This document shows, piece after piece, positions 56,808 to 64,000 of a DNA stretch of 64,000 nucleotides (within the stretch, counting starts at the first letter, position 1; the number at the start of each line of letters is the position of its first letter). The translations under genes and the position numbers were made by a program. The stretch is taken from contig CM051456.1 in NCBI GenBank assembly GCA_028274465.1, forward strand, positions 96,191,050-96,255,049. Direction: 5' to 3'. The notes under the pieces were generated by a model. That model had not been told where the DNA came from and searched no databases. It saw only the letters and a program-made list of their open reading frames with translations. This stretch comes from Plantago ovata (lineage: Eukaryota > Streptophyta > Magnoliopsida > Lamiales > Plantaginaceae).

Positions 56808-57713
56808 GAAGGGAAGAAGATTATTATCTTTCCGTTCTGTTATCGACTTAATATGACTTATCATCGTGCTTTCTCAAAGGACAGTGAGTGCAAAGTGTTT
56901 GTGATACGAAGTGCATCTTCTGGGGTCAAATTAATGCATTTAATTCCAGATATTCGCATTACATTAGACTGGTCACATTTTAGTATTCTAACACTTGCTC
57001 TGCAATACAATGCAGCAATGATGACGATTATGTGGATGGTAAAGGAAAGGGACAGGCAGAAATATATCTGACATGACATGCTGAACCTATGCATACTTTC
57101 TTTGAGTTTATTTTCCATTTTTCTGGATTTGTGCACTATTGAACTCTCATGTACAATTGTTTGTGTGTTCATTTGTTGTATCTTTCTTGTGAAATAAAGA
57201 AGTGTGCTACTGTCTGTTTGTTTGTGAATCATGTAAACTTTTTTAAATGTGATTAATAAGATTTCAAACATTATGAAATTTATTTTCTTGCACTCAATGC
57301 CTTAAAAGTATTTGTACTTTGTAGCCGTTTAAAATATATATATTATTATGAGGATTTAATATTGGCTTCTCACTCAAGTTGCTCAGTGCTTTATCAGTTG
57401 TATGATTGTATCCACTCTTCAGTTTTGACCAATGTCTTTGATTGTTTTTGAATGACTCTAATGTATTATGTGCTAGAGTTTTACTTGATTATAATGTGTG
57501 ATGGCGCATCTGAGGAGGAAAAGAATTAGAAACTAATATCAGAGAAGGCCTGAAGGGAAGCTAGAAAGCATATACGTAGTATATGACAGACACATAAGTA
57601 TACGATCTTTAGAAGATTAACGATGGAAACATAGTAATATGAAATATCCATCACAAGTATTAAGATATGTAATTTATTATGGAGAAAGTACTTGTGCCGC
57701 ATTCAATATGTAC
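56808..57713. other. NLR 3' flank
   Basis: There is no known domain. A 72-codon plus frame at 56853-57071 could be part of a last exon or 3'UTR, but nothing supports it. An AATAAAG polyadenylation-like signal is at about 57195. The remainder is AT-rich spacer between two convergent NLR sequences. Confidence 0.4.
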
Positions 57714-58442
57714 TTCAGGCAATAAGCTTAGAAACTGACACTTGCTGGGTTAAAACTGTACCTTCGTGTAGGTAACATCCCCGCCCAAGTGTTGAAAAAC
57801 ATATCCCTACACGGCAAGTTGCATGCATGGTTTCTCTAAGAACAATACACTGCACCCCAAAGATCTCCCACGAATGCGTAGTCTTTCGGTTTGAGCTCCT
57901 CGAGAGTACCAAACTTTCCCAGTGTAGACAAATGTTCCCAATGGAGATATGTAGCCTGCCAATACAAGAACCTTTATATTATTACGAGATAAACCATTCA
58001 CAAGCCTCAACTTTTCAAGATGATCCAACTTATTCAAGCAGGGCTAAGAATCAACAAGCTTGTTCTGTTCACCTCGAATCCCCAATACCTTAAGCTTCTT
58101 TGCCTTGCTGAAAATGTCACCCATGCAACTTTGAGGTGTTGATCTCTTAAGAGTGCGAAGTTAATCCCCATCTTCTCCAGCTTTCCCATCCTTGCGTAAA
58201 ATAATGGATGCGTTAGACTTAAAAGTTAAAATGCCTTATAAGCTCCTTCATCTTCCATATATTCGCTCTGATTGTAAGTGTAGTTGACCAAGTGTAAACT
58301 CATCACTTGACAGAGACATACTTGAATAGAACCAATGGTGTAAGCTCATTTGGGAATTCGGGGAACTTAATTGACATGTTAACATCTACAACATTGAAAG
58401 TGTGTATTTCATGTAGATGGCAGTTCTTCCTCCTTCCATCCA
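57714..58442 (-). pseudogene. Second NLR: decayed LRR region, convergent
   Basis: Minus-strand translation in broken frames parallels the LRR of the first NLR in order. SIKFPEFPNELTPLVLFKYVSV matches its FPTFPRKLTKWIHLRYITLS segment, ANIWKMKEL matches ANIWKMINL, then SKAKKLKVLGIRGE matches KKAKNLVKLGIRGR, LDHLEKLRLVNG matches LSLLEKLSLE, and TYLHWEHLSTLGKFGTLEEL matches TYLEWTYMSTLGCLRSLEVL. In-frame stops interrupt several times. No NB-ARC part was found up to 59700. A relic of a paralogue arranged tail to tail with the first gene. Confidence 0.82.
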
Positions 58443-59820
58443 CTAGAAAACTCAGCTATATCTGGAAAAACATAAGATATATATCTGATTAAAAGATATC
58501 TTTTAACATTCCTATGAAATACCAAACGTAACTAGAAACCTTAACATTTAAATGAATACCTCAAGCATTTTTATAAGACTTTATAACAAGCTAATACACA
58601 CACTACACATACAGCCATACAGGGTTGAGTTTCACCATTCAGCGTCCTAAATCAAGTGTATTAAGTCATGTATCAGTAAAAGGAAGAAAAGGAACTTACA
58701 TCCATGCTTATAGTATTTCGCCGGAATAGCCCCAATATCCATCACCTACGGGCTACGGGGCCTCTTCACCAACCATCTACGTAACATTTTATGATCTGAA
58801 CCAGAAATTCAGTAATGAAACTGGTAAAATACATGGACATGTGCATACACATACATAAATACGAAGTTATAGCTTATAAGTATACGCGATGATAGATTGG
58901 GATTGATCGCAGAAAATAAAAGGGTAATTGAGATCTGATTGCGTACTGTTAAAGTTTCGCTTGATTATGTTTGAAATTGAGTGCAAGATGAGACTAATAC
59001 CTCTTTGCAACGAGCGAGTTACAGGTTGAATTTGATTGATTGATGGCCGGAAGTGAAGACAATATGGAAGCTGATGGTGGGTCTATCTTGTTGTACTTCG
59101 AAGCGGAATGAAGAAAGAGATGAAGTGACTCGAGGCTTCTAAATTTGCTTCTCTCAATTTACAAACAACTCCTAAAACAGTTACTCCATACAAACAAGTC
59201 TACGAAAATCCTAATATTGCAAGCTACTTCTAGATAAGTCTTTGGAAGCCAAATAGCCAATACTTGTGCCGACTTTATGTCTACTTCAGCTGATGAAGAC
59301 CTGGAGAATTGTATATTTCGAGATATTCTACCTCTTCCGATTCGATTGTACTATTTTAGAGCATTCTTTATGGTTTGGAGCTTAAATAGGGCTATAAACA
59401 TAGAAGCCCCAAAAGAAACATATTCCAAATTGAGACATCCAATGGTTTTGGGGCTTCTACACTAAAACCTAATTAGTATACGTTGGAAAAGTAAAGGAAA
59501 CCAAATTATAAACTGCACAAAGTTTAAAGGGGAAATTTAATACAAAAACCTAGTAACTTGTTGGAAAAGAAAAAGAAACCAAATACGAAAACAAAGTCTA
59601 ACAACTATTAAAATTTGCAAAAAAGAATCAAAAATCTTAAAATTGGTCCGTCCTCAAATTTTATTGTTCAGAAAATTACATAAAGAGACCACTTGAGGGT
59701 ACCTAATTGAAAAAACAGCTAGTTTAAAAAACTAGTTACAAATAAGGCCATTCTAATTTTTTGGAGCCCTAATTTCGCTGATTCATTCCAATTCTACCCC
59801 TGCCTCCTTTCTTCCTCTCC
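58443..59820. other. AT-rich region without supported gene
   Basis: No known domain on either strand and no transposon terminus recognised. Short frames (for example 59277-59465 plus) lack supporting features. Confidence 0.5.
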
Positions 59821-59828
59821 AAGACAGC

Positions 59829-60279
59829 ATATAAAACTGCATTTTTTCTCTTTCTCACTCATTTGTTGCTTTCTTTCAGCTGAAAATCAAATTTCGTTCC
59901 AATTCGTACGGCTTTTCTCCTTTTTTTTAGCTTGAAATCGTTAATCTACAGCGTTTCTTCGTCGTGTTGCTATGCATTTGTTGATTTCATTGAAATCGAA
60001 CGGTTTGTGCTATGCGTGGTTGGTGAAAGGTGAAAGTTCCTTTCGTGAATTGGTTGATGTTGTTGTGTCTAAGCTGAATCTGTGGTTGAAAGCTATGCTT
60101 ATGCTCTGTTCTGCCAATGGTATGAAATTTGTTAATATGGAGGTTTTTGGTTGGGGTTGCTGAGGATTCTGTTGAATTTGTTGTTAAACGAGCTAGATTA
60201 AGCATTAATGGTGAGGGCAATGGTAGCAAAAGTGGTGACAATAGATCCGGTGTGTCTGAAACTAGGGTTTCTGTGAATG
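59829..60279 (+). other. Possible first exon with TATA box, unknown protein
   Basis: CATATAAAACTG at about 59829-59840 looks like a TATA box, and a T/C-rich leader follows. ATG at 59972 opens 63 codons (CYAWLVKGESSFRELVDVVV). The SFRELVDVVVSKL segment vaguely recalls N-termini of Mutator-like transposases, but frame continuity is lost at 60161. I cannot assign it; it may be a transposon leftover. Confidence 0.25.
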
Positions 60280-61490
60280 AAACTAGTTTTGGTGTTGAAA
60301 CTAGCATAATTCAACTGAAACTAGCAACATCCATCTTCTCATGCACTGAAACTAGTAGAAATCAACATAAACTAGCAGAAATCAAAGTAACATGCACTGA
60401 AAACTAGCATTTGTATTGCTGAAACTGGCATATTTGTGGCTGAAACTAGCATGTGTGGTGCTTAAACTAATGAAACTAGCATTTGTGTTGCTGAAACTAT
60501 TGAAACTAGCATTTGTGGTGCTGAAACTAGCATTTTTGTTGCTGAAACTAGCACTTATGATGCTGAAAGTAATGAAAATAGCATTTTTGTTGTTGAAACT
60601 AATGAAATTAATAGTTTATGATGTTGAAACCAGCAATAATAGTTAGTTTCAACTAGTTTCAGCTAGTTTATGAAACTAGCATTTTGTTGTTGAAACTAGC
60701 ATTTGTATTGCTGAAACTGGCATTTTTTTGGCTGAAACTAGCAGGTGTGGTGCTTAAACTAATGAAACTAGCATTTGTGTTGCCGAAACTATTGAAACTA
60801 GCATTTGTGGTGCTGAAACTAGCATTTTTTTTTGCTGAAACTAGCACTTATGATGCTGAAAGTAATGCAAATAGCATTTTTATTGTTGAAACTAATGAAA
60901 TTAACATTTTATGATGTTGAAACCAGCATTAATAGTTAGTTTCAATTAGTTTCAACTAGTTTCAACTAGTTAATTTTGTTTGACACTAGTTTCTGAAACT
61001 AGCTTTTTGTCTGAAACTAGCTTTTATGTGTTGAACCTAATATGAAACTATATTTTTTCAGTTAAAATAATAATTATATTTTTGTAATTATAGTTTTCAT
61101 ATTTTTTTAATTTATTTAGTTTAGTATAAATAATTTTTCGAGTTAGTTTAATCATTTTATAAAATTAACAACTAGTTTTAAAGGTTAATTTCAGGAAAAA
61201 TATAAAATTAACAGTTAGTTTCAACTTTTTTCAGTCATTTTTAGCTAGTTTCAGCCATTTTTAGCTAGTTTCAGCTAGTTTCAGCCATTTTTAGCTAGTT
61301 TCAGTGGCTGAAACTAGCTTCTGGATGTCAAATTTGTTATTAAATCCAGTTGAGCGAGATTTTGAGGTCCATTTATGTAGGCGAATTTCAAAAATCTTCA
61401 TTAAATTCAGTTTAGCGAGTTTTTGAGGTCCATTTTAGCTAGTTTCAGCTAGTTTCAGTAGCTGAAACTAGCTTTCGGATGTCAAAGACA
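60280..61490. repeat. GAAACTAG minisatellite with higher-order and inverted parts
   Basis: Dozens of GAAACTAGC words spaced about 9-24 bp. A ~290 bp higher-order unit is duplicated (GCATTTGTATTGCT at 60407 and 60699, period 292, both with ACTTATGATGCTGAAAG later). From about 60935 the inverse word TAGTTTCA begins, and 61200-61470 is mostly GCTAGTTTCAG, so the array is partly inverted. One reading frame gives repeating ETSI/AETS peptides but is broken by indels. Confidence 0.9.
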
Positions 61491-61924
61491 CCATGCAATA
61501 ACCAACCGACTGGGACTACTGCTAACCAAATAAAGCAGGAACCAAATCGCTCATAAACTGAAACCACAATCTAAAGCAACAAGTCCCTCACACCAGCCAG
61601 CAGCAAAAACAATCTACCGGGAGCCGACTAAACCCGCACAGAGACTGTGAAAGCCGCACAGGCTCCAACTCAACTCTGCCACAACACAGTCTCCACATCC
61701 CCACGTCCGTTCCAGCACCCAAGGCCAAAGCCTAATTGCAGACAACGCCGCAACCAAGGCCAGCAGCAGCACGCAAACCACCAGAACAGCGCCTAACCAG
61801 GAATCGGACAAGCCGCCACATGAACCTCGTCCGCAAACCAGACCTGCAGCGGAAAAACACACATACACAAACAAAAAAAAAATTAGCTACTGCCCTGACC
61901 TGTAGCCGCGCACCAGGCACACAC

Positions 61925-62413
61925 CTACAGCGCCCTCGAACCCCAACACAACCACGAAGCTAAAGAATAAGATCTATCAATCGCACCCTTGCTTACCATC
62001 CACCTCCACACTACCACCTTAATTTTATCAACCAAACTCTCCACGCACAACTCCTTATTCTTAAAGATTACGTCATTTCTTACGCACCATAAATTCCACA
62101 CGCCCACTTGCACAATCACTACCTTAAGTCTCCTATCCAAATCATCATCAAACAAGTGCTTCCCTTCCAACAATCTACCACCGAATCACAAGAAAGCCCC
62201 TCACACCCAATCCACTGAGATAGCCGCCTCCATGTCTCCAAAGCAACCGGACAAAAAACAAACAAGTGATCTCACAGATTCCTCTCCTTGATGACACAAC
62301 TTGCAAGTCAAAACAACAACTTCATGAATAATGTTCCTCCTTTTTAAATTATCCATAGTAGGTATCCTGTTCCAAGCAACCTTCCAAACAAACCCATTCA
62401 CCTTCAACGGCAC
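61925..62413 (-). pseudogene. LINE reverse transcriptase 3' relic (zf-RVT region)
   Basis: On the minus strand PLKVNGFVWKVAWNRIPTMD, then NLKRRNII, CKLCHQGEESV and further on VWNLWCVRNDVIFKNK reproduce the zinc-binding zf-RVT region and the W-x-x-RN segment that end plant LINE reverse transcriptases. There is a frame change between the two parts. It is cut on the 5' side by the CACTA end at 62415. A further ~400 bp to about 61500 may be its tail, but no domain is readable there. Confidence 0.78.
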
Positions 62414-62414
62414 A

Positions 62415-63035
62415 CACTACAAGAAAACAGGAAAATAGCGACGGATGCCATCCGTCGCTATTGAGGCCCGATCCGTCGCTATAAGGGCTTAGCGACGAGC
62501 CATCCGTCGCGAAAAGTGGCGTCGCTAATCCATTTACCGACGGATCGGGTTTATCGATCGCTATATCCGTCGCTCAGTTGGAGTTGACCAATTGAGTGAC
62601 GGATAAGTTTATCCGTCGCTAAATATGGCGACGCATAAGCTTATCCGTCTCTAAATCTGATTGTTTGAAAAAAAATATTTTTTTTAATTTCTATAATTCA
62701 CCTACAATATAATAAAATATTAAAATATATATAACTTTTATATGCAATAAGGGTGCTGCGAGAATCGAACTCGCGACTTCTCGCATTTAGCGAGAATCAT
62801 TCCATTAGATCAAACACCCATTTTCTTCACCAAAATAATCTCTACACGAAAACAATTAAGAAACATACTAATAGAAAAAAATTAACATAATAAAATAAAA
62901 AATATGCATATCCACAATGTAAATTATTACTTGAAGGCAACAAAATACTCAATAATACTCAAGTATTGATAAAATTGAACCTATGCCTAATAAGGAGTAA
63001 ACATGGAGATATTTGAATTTTTAGAGCCATAGTTA
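62415..63035. mobile_element. CACTA transposon end with subterminal repeats
   Basis: CACTACAAGAAAA at 62415-62427 is the standard CACTA terminal repeat, directly followed by repeated GCGACGGAT and ATCCGTCGC subterminal words up to about 62660, several in inverted pairs. No opposite terminus (TTTTCTTGTAGTG) was seen before 64000, so the element is truncated, interrupted by the LTR at 63036, or continues outside. No transposase frame is present. Confidence 0.85.
62751..62819 (-). tRNA. tRNA-Pro-like pseudo-tRNA
   Basis: The minus strand folds with acceptor arms GGGTGTT/AGCACCC, D arm ATC/GAT, anticodon stem CTCGC/GCGAG and a perfect T arm GCGAG-TTCGATT-CTCGC. It resembles plant tRNA-Pro, but the anticodon loop is only five bases (TAAAT), so there is no normal anticodon. 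Likely a captured, non-functional tRNA copy within the CACTA-derived sequence. Confidence 0.6.
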
Positions 63036-64000
63036 TGAAAGTATATATGTCCTAGAGACAACCTACGATAGGGACGATATGTACTTGATCACATTCAGTT
63101 ATTGTTCTTTATTTATGTTCATTTATTTATACATTATTAAATACAATTGGCATTACATTTTTATGAATATATTATTTGGTTGTTTGAATTATTCGATAAA
63201 ATGTTCCCAAGGACTTAAGGTAATCACCAAGTTAGTGGGAGCTTGTGTGTCAATAATTAAGTCCTAAAATAAGCCACTAGCTGAAGGTCATTGAGATACG
63301 AGATATCAATGATGCGATTGAAGCTAGCATATGTTGCATTAGATCCTTCGAGGATGTAGTAGGTCTCACTGCTACGAATGAACTTGGTTATTTATAATGA
63401 ACATATGGACACTTTGGAGAGTGTTGACATACCCGACCGAGAAACCATTTGGTAAAGCTATTTAAGTGTCTACGGTAGTATCGGTGTGTGTAGGGTGATG
63501 TTAGTAGTCCGTAGACTTGAGGCCAATACTACATCATATGTGAAATAATGTACTTTGACCATGCGCAACGCTTGCACTCTTAAAGTAGGGTAGATACGGC
63601 ATGCGTTGGGTACATTAGGAAGCATATGGTGTGAGTGATTGGGCCAAGATAGGATTCATTTCTACGTAATAGATACAAGGAAAGAATACTCACTTCTCAT
63701 ATTTAGTGCGATCACAAAACCGGTGGCCACCGTATGTGAATATGTCAAAATGGTGTTTGGACATAATTCATAGATCTACTAATGAGATTGAGAAACCATG
63801 AATGGAGTTATTAGAATAGACACATAACCATATTCTAGACTCATTCGAGTATTCGAGAATGAAGGGACCGTATCATCAAAGTACCCTACACTACAGGTGG
63901 TTTGTTTTCCTCACAAACGTTCCTTGCATATTAATATTGTCTGATAAATTGTCTAGGAATTTATTATGACCTTAATTAGATCATTGCTTAATATGCAAGG
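63036..64000 (+). repeat. Diverged LTR related to Copia-A/B, cut by window end
   Basis: It starts TGAAAGTATATATGTCCTAG against TGATAGTGTATATGTCCTAG in Copia-A. It shares in order ATATGTACT, TTAGTGGGAGCT, GAATGAAGGGACCGTATCAT (compare CAGATGAAGGGACGTTACCAT), TATTAATATTG, GTCTAGGAATT and GCTTAATA. It is clearly homologous but much more divergent than Copia-A and -B are from each other. The rest lies outside the window. Confidence 0.75.

Noticed and set aside
60416-60914. Two Leu/Lys/Val-rich frames of 76 codons
   Set aside because: Frame shadows of the GAAACTAG minisatellite; the two are copies of the 292 bp unit.
61614-61963. Cys/Val-rich and Thr-rich frames on both strands
   Set aside because: No domain, opposite strands overlap, and the area is flanked by LINE 3' sequence.

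Overview
This is a plant nuclear window, most likely a eudicot and probably an asterid. The evidence is a CC-NB-ARC-LRR resistance gene of the RPP13/R1-like type, plant LTR retrotransposon lineages (Tat, Athila, Copia and a SIRE/Maximus-like element), plant LINE fragments, a CACTA end and a hAT MITE. A run of 100 N at 39387-39486 marks an assembly gap. I see no microbial-style operons.

Layout. Positions 1-1826 are left flank with duplicated LINE RNase H relics and a possible promoter. Positions 1827-47971 are one old minus-strand Ty3/Gypsy element of the Tat lineage (called Tat-1 here), split by three insertions, one of which carries a further insertion. Copia-A (4247-14511, TSD ATAAC) sits in Tat-1's antisense gene. 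Copia-B (19407-35941, TSD CCTAC) sits in Tat-1's integrase. A non-autonomous Athila-like gag-protease element (19892-26607, TSD GTATA) sits in the left LTR of Copia-B. A SIRE/Maximus-like element (39251-44653, TSD ACATG, containing the gap) sits at Tat-1's gag-protease boundary. When the insertions are ignored, Tat-1 reads gag, PR, RT, RNase H, second RNase H, integrase on the minus strand. On the plus strand, between integrase and 3' LTR, it carries a long antisense gene with its own TATA box, a 5'UTR intron and two phase-consistent coding introns.

From 47972 to about 56807 lies an NLR gene. A CC exon with a premature stop and a frameshift begins 63 bp from the Tat-1 LTR. A roughly 6 kb intron holds a hAT MITE and other repeats, and a long intact NB-ARC-LRR exon follows. 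A decayed second NLR LRR region lies convergently at 57714-58442. Further right come a GAAACTAG-type minisatellite with higher-order structure (60280-61490), a LINE 3' relic, a CACTA end with a tRNA-Pro-like sequence, and a diverged LTR of the Copia-A/B type running off the right end.

How it fits together. The coding content is almost all retrotransposon and mostly broken by stops and frameshifts. The only long host-type open frame is the NB-ARC-LRR exon, whose MHD position reads Val-His-Ser and whose CC exon is damaged. The most unusual structures are small hairpin or palindrome arrays in three different LTR elements: a four-unit covarying hairpin array in the Copia leader, two palindrome families in the Athila-like element, and a three-unit hairpin array in the SIRE-like LTR. 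The antisense Tat gene is the other notable feature.
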